Part shown: positions 12,029 to 23,689 of the stretch, in pieces
How the letters are laid out: each line of letters begins with the position of its first letter
How positions within the stretch are numbered: the stretch's first letter is position 1
Translations under genes and position numbers: made by a program
Notes under the pieces: generated by a model
The model's input: only the letters and a program-made list of their open reading frames with translations
Databases searched by the model: none
Told to the model about the DNA's origin: nothing
Origin: Ditylenchus dipsaci
Lineage: Eukaryota; Nematoda; Chromadorea; Rhabditida; Anguinidae
Length of the DNA: 64,000 nucleotides
Reading direction: 5' to 3'
Assembly: GCA_004194705.1 (NCBI GenBank)
Contig: SADC01001393.1
Span: 124,001-188,000, forward strand

Positions 12029-12865
12029 GGCTGTAACTAATTTACCCCGCCAATTACTGATTTACCCGCCAAATTATTTTTTTACCCCGCCAAATTTGAA
12101 TCTTGAGCAAAATACTCGTTTACCCCGCCAAATTACTGATTTACCCCGCCAAATTTGAATTTACCCCGCCAAATTTGAATTTTCGGTGAAATACTGCAGT
12201 AAATTTTGCGGGAATTCAGATTTTATACTCAAAAATGACTTGGATCGCTCAAAATCCCACCCCGAGTGGCCAGAAGCCCTGAAAGTTTGTTTTTTGGGGT
12301 TTACTAAAGGGGGGGGGTAACTTTTTGCGAAAAATCGATTGAGCGGATCAGATTTCGGGTCCGATGGCTCATCCGCTCAAGATTCCACCCTTAACCATTC
12401 TTAACCATCTTATACCAACCTAAGCACTGATTTAGGGTAGTTAGATACTGGTCTGAAGCAGTTTGGGATGGTTTAGGGTGGTTTAAGATGGTTGAGAATG
12501 GTTAAGGTGGAATCCTGAGCGATTGAGCCCATCGGACCTGAAATCTGATCCGCTCAATCGATTTTTCGCAAAAAGTTTACCCCCCCCTTTAGTAAACCCC
12601 AAAAAACCAACTTTCAGGGCTTATGGCCACTCGGGGTGGATTTTGAGCGATCCAAGTCATTTTTGACTATAAAATCTGAATTCCCGCAAAATTTACTGCA
12701 GTATTTCACCGAAAATTCAAATTTGGCGGGGTAAATTCAAATTTGGCGGGGTAAATCAGTAATTTGGCGGGGTAAACGAGTATTTTGCTCAAAATTCAAA
12801 TTGGCGGGGTAAAAAAATAATTTGCGGGTAAATCAGTAATTTGGCGGGGTAAAACAGTTTGAGCC
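12029..12865. mobile_element. Fold-back DNA transposon with 9-bp target duplication
   Basis: 837 bp, flanked by GTATGTTCA (12020-12028 and 12866-12874). The other arm of the duplication keeps the empty site once (806-814, reverse complement). Ends are GGCTGTAACTAATTTACCCC and the complement of GGCTCAAACTGTTTTACCCC. Almost the whole element is two arms of about 400 bp around a GTTAGATACTGG-type centre, with tandem TTTACCCCGCCAAATT words at both ends. The 9-bp duplication and long inverted ends suggest a Mutator-like class. No coding capacity. Confidence 0.9.
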
Positions 12866-13079
12866 GTATGTTCATAGTTGAGTCTCAATAGAGCATCAGT
12901 AAGTCAAGGTGCGATTGGTTAGACCGAGATTCATAATGGATCTCATTCGACTGTATCACCTTCTTCCGAAAATTTTTCGAGTTTGTTTGTTAAATTGATC
13001 TGCAGGAGAGTGTGTAGGGTGCCTTGGAGCAGTGTTGTCAATTTTCGGGCATTACTAATTAAGCTTTTTCCCGAACGTA

Positions 13080-13490
13080 ATGTTAGAGAGAGGAATTTAC
13101 AAAAAGCATCTCAAGGCGGAATGCCGCGAAAGTTTTTTGCAAAAAGCTTTCAACGCTAAATTCCAAGAAAAGCTCTTTGCAAAAGCTTTCGAGTTCTTTA
13201 TGCCAAAAAGCTTTTGGGGTCTAAATGCCAAGGAAATCTTTTTGCCAAAAGCTTTCGGTTCTATATACTATGAAAGCTTTTTGCAAAAGTTTTTGGGTAG
13301 CAATGCCGAGGAAAGCTTGTTGTTAAGAGCTTTGGGCTCTAAATATCATAAAAAGCTTTTTGCAAAAGCTTTTGGGGTACCAATGACAAGGAAAGCTTTT
13401 TGCCAAAAGCTGAAAAGCTTTTTGCTAAGGCTTTTAGGGTACCAATGCCAAGGAAAGCTTTTTGCCAAAAGCTTTAAAGAATCTTGAACA
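13080..13490. repeat. AAGCTTTT array, left subterminal part of the hAT element
   Basis: Roughly ten units of 30-50 bp built on GAAAGCTTTTTGCAAAAGC and GGTACCAATGCCAAG. The complement lies at 15440-15660. The open frame across it (Lys-Ala-Phe repeats) is a by-product of the repeat. Confidence 0.85.
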
Positions 13491-13800
13491 CTTGATGATT
13501 TACCAAAAGGTTATATTTTATCGTGTTTTTAAATGCTTTTGTCTGAAACTCATGGATGTGGACTGTCAAAAAATCAAAGGAAGAGAACAGCCTAACGTTT
13601 AAGTTAGTCCGTGTGGTCTTTTTATTATATCTTTATTTATGCCAAATGACATTCAATTATCCCTACTTTGTTATATTTCACAATACCTTCATTAACGTTC
13701 TGTTCCTTATTTATTTCCGCCTCTAACTTTTTTGCCGATTCTTTGATCAATCAACATTCGAAACCTATTTATTCAACAACATTCAGTAAAACGACAGACA

Positions 13801-15378
13801 ATGGCAAAAGCACGAGATTCAACTAGTGAGGGCTGTGATAGGATTGTTAGAGACTATTCGTTTTGCATCCAAAAGCTATTTTTCGGTTCAGGAACGGTGC
13901 TTGTTCACCATCATGCCAGCAATGAAAAACACTCGCTCAAACTGGAGAGCCTGTGGCTGAACACTCAAGAGAGAAATTCCTAGATTGATGAGATGCCCGT
14001 GCTTTAAACAAAAGCTCAGAAGGGGAAAAGATTTTTGTAAATTCTGTAAATTAAATCACCATTTTAACTAGATGATCAATCCCGATTTGTTCTTCTTCTG
14101 GCTCGAAGGTGTCCATTATATTAACATCAGACATTGTTTGTGACGAAGAAAGCACTAAGTTTGCCACTGACGGATTAAGCAGATAACGAAACCGGCTCAT
14201 CAAGTCTACTCGAAGTTGATCGATTAGCATGTATGCATTGCTTGATTTTGATAATTCCACCTTTAATACTATCGTCAGGTTTAAAAAAACTTGACTTTAT
14301 TACCTTCATGATTGCTAAGGGAGTGGACAGAAATTTGTACATGGGAATACCTGAGGAAATAGGGATACGCTTGGTTGATTAACTTGAAATTATGATTTTC
14401 TTAAAAGGCACCAGAATCTTGAATAAATAGTCCATTCCATCCTTAGTAATAACAGACTAGTAACAACGTCTATAAAAAACAATTACGACAAACATGGTTA
14501 GGATAGGCAAATTTGTGAGTCTTAGCCACCTTGATAATCACATCTTTTATTGAAAGCATTCGCCTAATAACTGGTATCCAAGATCTCCATCAAGTAGATA
14601 CGAACATTAACAGCCGACGCACTTTCTTGCCAGCCTCACCTGAATAAAAAGTTTGACTTCTTTATTTTTCGATCATCGTTCTCAGCCTTTTGAAAGCACG
14701 AGTCTTGTGGAGAGATCGACCCATTCCATAAACAAAGTGCGCTGAATACCACGAACAAAGCAAAGGACGCATAATGGATCATATGTACTTTGGTTCCTAG
14801 AGCTGTGAATTGACGATTCAGATACACGAAAAACATTTTTTATGAATACTTACCATCTTCCCCAGCTTTTCTCTGATATTTCTGGTCTCTCGCAGTAGTT
14901 AGCACTATTCGTGTTGTGACTCCTCGGTAGTTTCCATCCTGAGTCAGATTTAAGCGACTCTTCTAACCAATCCCGGAAGTACGGATGAGTAACAGCATGA
15001 AGGGAAATTGTAGGCAGAGAGAGAAATCGGCGTAAAGTTCATCCAAATAGACTCTAAAAATATTTCAGAAAATTATATAACCTCCAAGAAAATCCCTTTC
15101 ACCTTCTTCCAGTCGGTTTTTAATCTTTGAACCTGAAAACATTGACAATAAAACGAATGACACAATGAAACGAGCTATGATTGAAAGTGAGACCATTTTT
15201 TAAACGGGTCGAATCTTCGCGCTTCCTTTGAAACAATGACCTCTGCGTCGTCCTCTACAGCTGTTAGATTTCTTTGAGAAGCTGCACTTTCTACCAGTCG
15301 CATTTTCTTTGGTCGAGGCGTAACCACATCTTTCGACTTCTTTTTGCGGGAAGAACTTTCTTGAAGGCTGTTAATCAT
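13801..15378 (-). pseudogene. hAT-family transposase remnant
   Basis: Read on the minus strand from 15378. A basic, Ser/Lys-rich N-terminal block (MINSLQESSSRKKKSKD) is followed by short spliced-looking pieces. A block near 14880-15020 reads HPYFRDWLEESL and WKLPRSHN, like the hAT motif before the catalytic core. A separate frame at 14051-14260 is open. The C-terminal piece at about 13873-13920 reads ERVFFIAGMMVNKHRS, the signature of the hAT C-terminal dimerisation domain (PF05699 type). Stops and frame changes lie between the blocks, so no functional protein is encoded. An unrelated host gene is unlikely because the blocks lie inside the element's inverted ends. Confidence 0.8.
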
Positions 15379-15439
15379 TCCAGATTGAAGTTGGCTAATT
15401 CTAAAACTAATAAATTAAAATCATCATCTAATGCTTAAT

Positions 15440-15660
15440 AGCTTCCTTGCATTGGTACCCCAAAAGCTTTTGCAAAAGCTTTCTTGGCATAAAGACTTCA
15501 AAAGCTTCTGCAAAAAGCTTTTCTTGGCATTTAGAACCAAAAAGCTTTTGCAACAAGCTTTTCTCAGCTTTTTTTTCAAATGCTTTTATCGAAAACTCTT
15601 GTTAGCAGTATGCCAAAAAGTTTTTTGAGGAAACCGCCAAAAAATGACCAAAAGCTTTTA
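15440..15660. repeat. AAGCTTTT array, right subterminal part of the hAT element
   Basis: Inverted relative of 13080-13490, with CTTTTGCAAAAGC and CTTGGCAT words. Confidence 0.8.
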
Positions 15661-15695
15661 GCAGGGTAAGTTAGTAACCAAAATTGACAACACTG

Positions 15696-16140
15696 CTTGA
15701 GAGTGAGTGAGGGTGCCTGGAGAGTGGGTAGGGGTGCCTGGAAAGTAGATAGGGGTGCCTGGAGAGTGAGTGAGAGCACCTGAAGAGTATGTCAGTGTGC
15801 CGGGAGAGCAGGTAGGTGTGCCTGGAGAGTGGGTGAAGTATCTAGAGAGTTGGTAGGGGTACCATGGAAGTGAGTAGGGGTACCAGGAGAGTGAGTAAGT
15901 GTGCCAGGGGAGTGGGTAGGGGTACCAGGAGACTGTGTAGGAGTACCATAAGGTTGATAACTGTTGAAGTTATCTTATTTGTGGTTTTTGTAATCTTATT
16001 TGTGCTTGACAGAGGCGAGGTATCCGCCGGTATCAAGGGTCCTGAGTCAAAAAACGGGCAAGCGTGCCAGGAGACTGAGAAGTCATGCTGGGAGAGTGAT
16101 GAGTAATCGGGTGTGCCAGGAAAGTGGGTAAGTGCGCTTG
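15696..16140. repeat. Minisatellite, ~20-22-bp GAGAGTGGGTAGGGGTGCCTG unit variants
   Basis: More than ten imperfect units built on GAGAGTG, GGTAGGGGT and GCCTGGA, interrupted near 15950-16070. The complementary word set appears at 19470-19590, at 1115-1205, and again in the right arm near 11640-11720. Confidence 0.75.
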
Positions 16141-16456
16141 CGAACCGATTTTGTTAGTTACCAATGTAATTGGGAAATTTTGACCTATTTAATTATATAG
16201 TCGCTCTTGCTGATGTCCACTTTTGATATTTTTAATAATTGAAGATTGAAATCTCAGTACTAGAATGGATTTTGGTTTTTTGGGTTTATGTTTTGGGTTT
16301 TAGTGAGGATATATTTGACCAGCGATTAAATAAAATGACTAAAATAAGATCTCGATTTAACGAAACTCTCGATTCAACGAACATTTTTGCCGGTCCCCAG
16401 GGTTCGTTAAATCGAGAGTTGACTGTATCACTTTCGAGTGATTTGCGTCTAAGGTA

Positions 16457-16696
16457 CCGTATTTCCTCTAATAAGCGCCCCGCTCTACTAAGCGCCCCCT
16501 CGACTTTGAGGGTGTGAATCTCAGTGTAGAAAGCTGTTTGCAAAGCTGTTTCATACGTTTTCTTAACTCCACGAGCTCTACCGATTCCACTTTTCAGATT
16601 TTGGTTGAGCACCAAAAATCTTGAAATCGAATTCAAAATTTTCGATTTCGGGGTTTGAAAATAAGCGCCCCGGGGCGCTTATTAGAGGAAATACGG
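16457..16696. mobile_element. CCGTATTT-family element, TA target (copy A)
   Basis: Ends CCGTATTTCCTCTAATAAGC and complement, flanked by TA (16455-16456, 16697-16698). TA duplication and small size suggest a Tc1/mariner-class non-autonomous element. It sits in another dispersed repeat marked by AAGTGAGTGCGCGCATCT. Confidence 0.85.
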
Positions 16697-17257
16697 TAAG
16701 TGAGTGCGCGCATCTCTACCTACAAAGTCCCCTGCGCCCGAAGGGTCCCCAAGGCAATCCACCGGGAAAGCAGGAAGGGTTGGTTGCTTGGGGTTGAGAT
16801 GCGCACACCCACACACCTCAGACACAAATACTTCGAAAGTAACTCTAGGTGCGTAACAAATATGTGCATATCAGAGTTTTTTCATGCGGTAGACCCCAGT
16901 CAACAAAACTATGTTCAACATCTTACTTTTGCACTAAATTGGCCAAACTAAATCGGACTAATCGGGAGGGTTATACTCCGGTAGCTGTAAAAATTATATG
17001 TAGCCTCAGCGTGCCAAGTGTCATATTCAACTTCAAATTCAGTTTGAAATTAGGAGTTTCGTGTCGAGACAATCCCACAATTATTCGATCCAATTTTTAT
17101 TTTTTAATAAATTTTTATGTTTGATAAAGATATTTTACCAATCGAAAGCTAAGTTTCAGCTCCACCTTAACAAATATAGTCCTCCCCCCCCTCCCCCTGG
17201 ATACGTCCCTGCGCACCACTAACACCTAGAAGGAGGATGCCGCGAAACGACATATAT

Positions 17258-17757
17258 GGGTACGTATCGTTTCGCCCCCTGTTCATTTCCCCCCTGTATC
17301 GTTTCGCCCCCTAGTTCATTTCGCCCCTGTATCGTTTCGCCCCCTAGTTCATTCCGCCCCCTGTATCGTTTCGCCCTGTATTGTTTCGCCCCTAGTTCAC
17401 GAAGTTAGCGATAATTGATTTTTCATTAGTTTGGTCATTAGCAGAATTAAATTGAGATCAAAGAAAACAAGTTTTATTGGCAAGTAACATAAAACAGTTA
17501 AAAAACAGAGAACTTTTTGACTTTTTTAGATTTTCTACCTGCCTGCCTTCGGCAGGCAACCTATTCAATAGGAAGCCCCTTTGGGGTACATGGTCCGGGA
17601 TAAGGGCTGACCCTTTGGGGGTACATGGTCCGGGATAGGGGCTGACCCTTTATATATGAGTTATATGAGCCTTTATATGAGTTCGACCACGAATTTGAAT
17701 TTCGGGATAAATATGAATTCGGGGCGAAACAATACAGGGGCGAAACGACCGTGTCCC
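17258..17757. mobile_element. Element with TCGTTTCGCCCC arrays and 8-bp target duplication
   Basis: 500 bp, flanked by ACATATAT (17250-17257 and 17758-17765). Ends read GGGTACGTATCGTTTCGCCC and the complement of GGGACACGGTCGTTTCGCC. The left side holds about five units of ATCGTTTCGCCCCCTAGTTC; the right end has the complement. The centre has a CAGGCA/TGCCTG-rich hairpin and a duplicated GGGTACATGGTCCGGGATA. Confidence 0.83.
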
Positions 17758-17854
17758 ACATATATGCAGCCACTCAACCTTGGTAACACTATCCGAAGAC
17801 AACTACCTAAGGATCACTATCTGAGTAGCACCACATTTGCAACCGTACCTGAAC

Positions 17855-18170
17855 AGGTTCTGGCGCCAGGCAAAATTTTACCATTTTCGCGCGCCCGGCG
17901 CCCTCTTATATCAGCGCCGATTACCAGACGCAGTACTGGATTTTTTTGAAATATTTATGACATTTAAAGTTTTATCAGAATATTTTTAGTGATAAACGCA
18001 TCTAACTTAAATAGTGGAGGCAACAAGCAAAAATTCAGATTCAAATACATAGTATACACCCCAGCGCCGCTATTTTTTAGGCGCCGGCGGCAATTTCAAA
18101 GGGCGCTGACGCCGTCGCCCAGCGCCGATCTTCAAGGGGCGCCCGGCGCCAATTTTTTCGAGCGTAACAC
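17855..18170. repeat. GGCGCC-rich inverted blocks
   Basis: Two GC-rich patches (about 17859-17915 and 18058-18152) of GGCGCC and GCGCCG words around an AT-rich middle. They resemble the ends of the hAT elements at 50288 and 62433, but terminal CAGTG and a target duplication were not found here. Confidence 0.55.
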
Positions 18171-18230
18171 GTTTGTAATATGTTTTAACACTGCCTAAAG
18201 ACCATTACCGGGGGACGACCATGTAAGTAC

Positions 18231-19317
18231 CAGGGCTTTAAAAACATCCGGAAGATACATCCGGATGTGGATGTGTACATCCGAAACATCCACATCCGGT
18301 GGATGTGGATGTTGGATGTCAAAAAATTTTGGGTCGGATGTCGGATGTGGATGTCAAAAATTTTTTTGGCCGGATGTGGATGTTGGATGTCAAAATTTTA
18401 GGTCGGATGTCAGCGGATGTCCGGATGTTTTTCGGATGTTTTCATGGCGGATGTCAATATGCTTTGCGGATTTTTTGGCTTGTTGTCGAAAAATACTTGT
18501 TTCCTTGTTCTAAATCTTCTTTTTTTTTGTTTCGAAAAAACCATACGCCAAAATCCGGAAAAATGGATAATCTAAAATCCCGCAAAACTTAGAAAGATTT
18601 TCTTTCCTTCTTTACGTCTCATCGTTGGTCCAATTCCTTCGATTCCAATCTAGAATTTCCAATAGCCCATTTCCTCCAAAAGAATATTTATCCTCTCTCT
18701 GGCTACTTGAAGATTTTTCAGTTGCCTCGGCTCACCAAACTGGCATTCGATTTGCTCGTGATTCCCGCGACTTCCCAAGCTCCCGAGCGAGGTTTCTCCG
18801 GTTTGTCGATCAACTCCGGTGTGTCAAGGGCTGCTCGTTGGAGGATTTGCTTCGAAGGAAAGTGCTTCTGGGTTTAATTCAGATCTGAGGAATGTTTAAA
18901 TTGTTTCACCTTACTGCCTTGGTTTCACGTCGAAATAAATATCTACCATTGTTCTGCGCGTGTATTGTGACTGCATCTTTTTATATCTCTTGTGGAAATA
19001 GGCCTTGTACCCATACTATTAATGAAAGTGAATATCAGCAATTTTTTGACATCCACATCCAACCGGAGGTGGATGTAAACATCCAGATATCACTTGGGAA
19101 TCCGGATGTCAAAAATTTTGACATCCGGATGTCATTTGGATGTCAGGATGTCAAAAAATTGACATCCGGATGGATGTGGATGTCAAAAAAATTTCGCCGG
19201 ATGTCGGATGTGGATGTTGGATGTCAAAAATTTTTGGTCGGATGTCGGATGTGGATGTCAAAAGTTTTAGGCCGGATGTGGATGTAGGATGTCAAAAAAA
19301 ATTTTTTTTAAGCCCTG
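18231..19317 (+). mobile_element. hAT element with GGATGT arrays
   Basis: 1087 bp with perfect 8-bp flanks GTAAGTAC (18223-18230 and 19318-19325) and ends CAGGGCTT...AAGCCCTG. Arrays of GGATGTGGATGTC-type units occupy about 18245-18450 and 19050-19295 in similar composition. The middle encodes a hAT dimerisation-domain fragment. It is probably an internally deleted relative of an autonomous element. Confidence 0.92.
18701..18877 (+). pseudogene. hAT transposase C-terminal fragment
   Basis: The frame starting GGC at 18701 stays open for 58 codons to TAA at 18875. It reads GYLKIFQLPRLTKLAFDLL and then VIPATSQAPERGFSGLSI. This matches the hAT C-terminal dimerisation domain layout (hydrophobic helix, IPATSxxxER, F-S). 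The usual N-terminal zinc finger and catalytic part are missing. Confidence 0.8.
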
Positions 19318-19325
19318 GTAAGTAC

Positions 19326-19800
19326 TAGCATGTGCATACCACTATTCGGGTAACAGCAAATGTGTTCTACTATCTGGATATTGCTACTTGTGTACCTTTG
19401 GTAGCGGTACCTGACGGGATTACCGCTACCTGAAGACCACCAACTAGGATGCTAACCCTCTTACATGACATACCTAGCCACTCATCAACTCTCCTGCCAT
19501 ACCCATCTTGTACATCTACCTACTCTTCTGGCACACATACCTACTCTCCTGTCATATCCACCCTCCCGGCACACCTATTAGCTCTTCTTTAATACTTACC
19601 CATCCATCTGACACATCTGCACCATTACGATAACCTGAAGACCAAAACTAAGGCACCACCTTAGTTAAGTAGGCTCCTGGGTAAAGCAATTTGCGTGCCA
19701 CTACCGCGATCTGTGTACACCACCTGGTACCAGCAATTGAAGATCACCATCTGAGTACCACCACCTGGGTGCAATCACCATGGACGTATTAGAATAAAGC
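19326..19800. other. Gene-free stretch with CCACCTG/ACCATCTG words
   Basis: Degenerate repeats of CTGAAGACCAC, GGTACCAGC and CACCTGGGT types, with a reverse-oriented piece of the 15.7-kb minisatellite at about 19470-19590. No coding signal. Confidence 0.5.
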
Positions 19801-20334
19801 TAACCAGGCTATAGCCCTCCATTATAATATGAATAAAAAACAGCGGATCAAAAACAAAGCATAAACGGTGCAGTTAAAATGACCTCACACACGTGTCAGG
19901 AGGGGCTTTGAGTTCTTAAGACTTCATTTCAAATTTTGGTACAACCTAAAAGTGCGATGTAAACTTCCTCCATATTCCAGTTTTTAACTGAATTTATACT
20001 CAAAATGTAGTTGAGAGTCTGATACACAACATTTAGTGAAAAACATCATGAAAATGTCTTGAAGTCTTAAACCTCGAAATTTTGGAACTTCTGATTACCT
20101 TAGTTAGACCTAGACAAAACGTTTGAAAAAGAGCGCTTAAAAAATTGAAGAAAAAGTGGTCTAACCATAAATCAGGTTGCTTTCTTACTATATAAGAATA
20201 GTTTACATTGAACAAGTTTTATTATTTGTCGAATATCACAAAAGAGTTAAGATAAAGCACAATTTTTGGTAAAAAATTTCTTGTCTTTATTCATTTCAAA
20301 AATATTTTAGATTTAAAGTATGTATGGAATAGTT

Positions 20335-21497
20335 TTAGCCGTAGTAGTTGCCTCCGTAGCCGCCATAACCACCTCCGTAGCTGTTGTAGCCAGGCCTGAT
20401 AATGATTTTCTTGATGATAACAGTCCTGCCTCCACCATAGCCTCCATAGCCTCCTCCATAGTTGCCATATCCACCATAGGGGTAGCCGCCACCGTATCCT
20501 CCATAGGGTACCCTCCACCGCCATAATACCTCCATATCCATACCGTTTTGCTCTTGTATGTGTAGACCTGCAAATTTGAAATTAGTATTTAACCAAAGAT
20601 ATAATTTTTGGTAAAACATTTTTGGGCGCTACTCGGTTTTACCCCTCCAATAACAGCTACTCGGTTTTACCCCTCCAATAATTTTTAGGCTTCGGAATTA
20701 GGCTGAGCCTTAGGCTTTGGCTTAGGCTTTGGCCCTTAGGCTTAGGCTCAGGGCCAAGCCATTACTAATACCAGCTTTTTTTATTAAAAAGTATGGTTTT
20801 AGGTACCCCTAAAAAATTATTGGGAGGGGTAAACCGAGTAGCTTTTTGGTAGGGGTATAAACGAGTAGCGTCCATTTTTGTACTAGCTTTTAGTACTAAA
20901 TCTCAGATTTCTAGCAAGTTATTAAACTCCACTAAAGATTGTAGAGATATGGAGTTCAAATAAAATAACTGTTATTTTGTTTAGACATTTAGGGAATCCG
21001 GTAGCTCGTTAAAAAGCAAAGATTTATCCTTAAGCTGCTAAAAATACTTTTAGATAGATCACTGAATGGATCACTTTTAGATCACTGAATAATTTCGATC
21101 AGTCAAGTCTTTTAAATAAATGTTTTTGTAACCTAACTATAATTATTCCATAATATTGGTAACATTCAATCAACCATCCGTCTCCCCCACAGTGGTCCAA
21201 CCCTCTTTAGGATTTAAGTTAATGAACAAACTGGGGTTGAACGATAGTCATTTCCCCGCCAAGAGAAAAGTAGCTATTATAAATTTAAAATTTGCGAACA
21301 AACTTACTTGATTTGTCGACCTTCTGTTTCTCATCTCCAGCTACACTTTCTATAGGTTTTGGCTCTTCCATTACAAGTTCCTTGTTGTCTTGGGAAGCTT
21401 TGCTTTCGCCTTCCGCCCTAATGCCTTCGAAGCAAGCAAGTATTACTAACGCAAATGCCAATAGCAAAACGCATTGCCTAGGAGTAGAAGCGCCCAT
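20335..21497 (-). CDS. Secreted Gly/Tyr-rich peptide precursor 2
   Basis: Exon 1 is 21497-21308, exon 2 is 20567-20335. The signal peptide is MGASTPRQCVLLLAFALVIL with a likely cut after GIRA. An acidic pro-region follows (EGESKASQDNKELVMEEPKP). The mature part is PYGGYGGGYPYGGYGNYGGG, a GRTVIIKKIIIRPGY core and a C-terminal GGYGGYGGNYYG. As written, splice to stop is in frame. However, the first 40 codons of exon 2 only show the expected Gly/Tyr pattern if three single bases are missing: in the A-run at 20546-20549, near 20528-20533 and in the G-run at 20506-20508. With them the segment would contain a KR site followed by YGYGG, as in peptide gene 1. The core is shared with gene 1 at 13 of 14 or better. 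The two genes point toward each other across 12 kb of transposons. Confidence 0.75.
20625..20872. mobile_element. GGCGCTA-family element, 8-bp target duplication
   Basis: 248 bp in the intron of peptide gene 2, flanked by CATTTTTG (20617-20624 and 20873-20880). Ends are GGCGCTACTCGGTTTTACCC and the complement of GACGCTACTCG. The centre has TTAGGCTTAGGC-type repeats. Confidence 0.85.
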
Positions 21498-21560
21498 TTC
21501 AGTCTAGATCAGCAATAAGACAATTGGAGTCCAATTGATTGAATTCAATTTAATTTTCTA

Positions 21561-21571
21561 TCTTTATATAC
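21561..21571 (-). promoter_or_regulatory. TATA-like box of peptide gene 2
   Basis: On the minus strand it reads GTATATAAAGA, about 65-75 bp upstream of the ATG at 21497. Spacing is close to that of gene 1. Confidence 0.5.
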
Positions 21572-21599
21572 AAACATAAATACAGGCGAATGTCTTCTT

Positions 21600-22805
21600 C
21601 ACCGCCCCTTGCCCTTGAGCAAATAGGGTTTCCAAGCCAGCCAACACTTGTTTTTTGCTCCTAATGTTTATAATGACGCTATGGAAACATCAATTTATTT
21701 TCGGTGTCCTCGAGGCTGTCTGGCCCAAATTAATTGGCAAGAAATCTACAGGGTGTTTGATCAGACAGTAAATGTATATCCTGCAAATTTTGTGTCAGAT
21801 GCGATCTGTAAACTATGATTACAGTCAAATATCGATTTTAAGATATTAGATGTAAAACCAAAACATTCATTCGAACCTAAGGAACGACACTTTGTTGATT
21901 CCCCTTTCGATGTATTTCACTGATTCTAACATAGATTTTGGCTAGAAAAAATGAAATTTGCCAAACGCATGTTGCCAAAACGAAATTCGCCAAACCACAT
22001 TTCGACATAACGAAATTTGTCAAATTGAAATTAACTGAGAGTAGGTTTTGCTTAAAAGAGATAGGGTAGCAGTTTAGAGTTAAGCAAACCTTTTCAAGTA
22101 AACCCACGTTTGGCAAATTTTATTTTGGCAAATGTCGATTCGGTATATTTCGTTTCGACGGATTTCGATTGGTCACATTTCGCTTCGGTAATATTTTTAT
22201 TTGGCAAATTTTGTTTTTGGCAAGTTTCCCCTAGCCTAGATCTCAAGACCGAGGAATCTTTCAGCAAACCTCTCGCCTTTTCGTCTTAAATCTATTTTTA
22301 AAAAATAAAAAAACTATTAAAAAAACTATTAAAAAAAACTATAAAACTATAGTATTTCGCGATAAGTCCTGTGGCTTTTTTGCTTCTTTTCAAGAATTTA
22401 ACATGTTGTGTATTATCATTCATTCTCCATAAAACCACCCCTGAGCGTCAGGATCTTGAATTTCCAATAAATATAAAATCTCCCCAAAAATATAAATAGC
22501 GTGCATAAAATTTGGCACAACCTTTGAGATGAGAAAATTTTCTAGATTTGGGAAATTTTTGCTAACATTTTGCTTTTTGCTTTTTGCATTTTGCTAACCA
22601 TTTTAATTTACGTAAAAAAACTGCAAAACTCAAAAATCTCCCCTTTCTTTAAATTACGGAGTCGAAAAAAATAAATTTCGGGGAGCAGAACTTTGAAGGC
22701 AGTCCAGGTGGTCAGAAAGTCAAAAGAGTCTGAGTTCTCCAACCCTCAGACGATTTCCCAATCTTAGAAATAGGCTAGCTGCCCTTTTAATAGATTTATT
22801 TTTTT
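21600..22805. other. Gene-free stretch with TTTGGCAAATTTCG array
   Basis: From about 21930 to 22235, words such as AAATTTGCCAAA, TTTGGCAAATT and CGAAATTTGTCAAAT repeat in both orientations. The rest is AT-rich without open frames of interest. Confidence 0.55.
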
Positions 22806-23026
22806 GGTACTAATTCGGTTTACACCCACCCCCATTTTTTATTTTTTTTGCATTTGCTATTTTTGGTCGTGTTCTTGTTTTTTTGTGAGCTCGAAAATTT
22901 TGTCTTCATTGTTCTGTCTCATATACTGTGTCCATCTTTTTTGTTGTAGGAATGGAAGAATGTTTGTCGCAACATAGAAACCGATAAACCCAAAAACTGG
23001 GGGTGGGTGTAAACCGAATTAGTACC
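22806..23026. mobile_element. Inverted-repeat element, GGTACTAATTCGG ends
   Basis: 221 bp with ends GGTACTAATTCGGTTTACAC and complement, extending about 30 bp with CCCACCCCCA. Target duplication is not clear because the flanks are T-runs. Confidence 0.75.
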
Positions 23027-23689
23027 ATTTTTGGTATTTTTTTATCAAATTAACAATTACTGTGAAGCGCTAATGCGTCTACTACCAACATGTAGCCCAA
23101 GATTTTTGCTTTCAAACAAGTAAACTTTCACCGAGTAGAATTTTGGATCTTACCTTTGCAGTGAGCAATATATGAATGAGGTAAATTTTTAATCATTAAT
23201 CGATTTAGTGTAAGTAGTCGTAAATTTCTATAAAACACCATCTTTTTATCAAATTCTTGAGTATTGAGTGTCGCGTAAAAATTATCTTCTCATGTGTTTT
23301 TGAAATACCCTGTATGCTAAAAACATTCTCCTTGCCTAAGCCATCAATCCCACTCCTTTGGCGAACTCCAAGAGGGCAGAGATTGGAGGCTGTCCTTGAT
23401 TCAGTTTGCCCTAGGGCGACCAACCACCCACCTACGTAAATAAATAAATACAGTCTTCGAGAAAGACTGTTCGCCTTGGGTGTTATTCAACAAAATAGGG
23501 ATTGAAAACACAAATAGCAAATAAACATTTGTTAGGGAGACACTAATTTATTGAACATATGTAAAAATATTATCAGTATTTTAAAAGTTCAGCAAATCAC
23601 TTTCAGACCACATAAGAGATATTTGGCAAACAGGTGTTGAGTAGTTTGTGATAAACTCGTCTACATTTGTGCAAACAATTTTTTGAAAT

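Larger units (their letters stand above)
13030..15695 (-). mobile_element. hAT transposon with degenerate transposase
   Basis: Ends are CAGTGTTGTCAATTTT (13030) and its complement AAAATTGACAACACTG (to 15695). The right flank is CTTGAGAG (15696-15703). The left flank is a degraded CCTTGGAG, but the duplicated copy of this end at 641-656 still shows CTTGAGAG. Subterminal arrays of AAGCTTTT motifs occupy 13080-13490 and 15440-15660 in opposite orientation. The interior (13800-15400, minus) holds hAT transposase remnants. Size 2.67 kb is suitable for a once-autonomous element. Confidence 0.87.

Noticed and set aside
13080..13487. 135-codon frame with Lys-Ala-Phe repeats
   Set aside because: It is a by-product of the AAGCTTTT subterminal array of a hAT element.
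18299..18592. Asp/Val/Gly/Cys-rich frames across the GGATGT blocks
   Set aside because: Simple translation of the hAT terminal array; they end at the array border.
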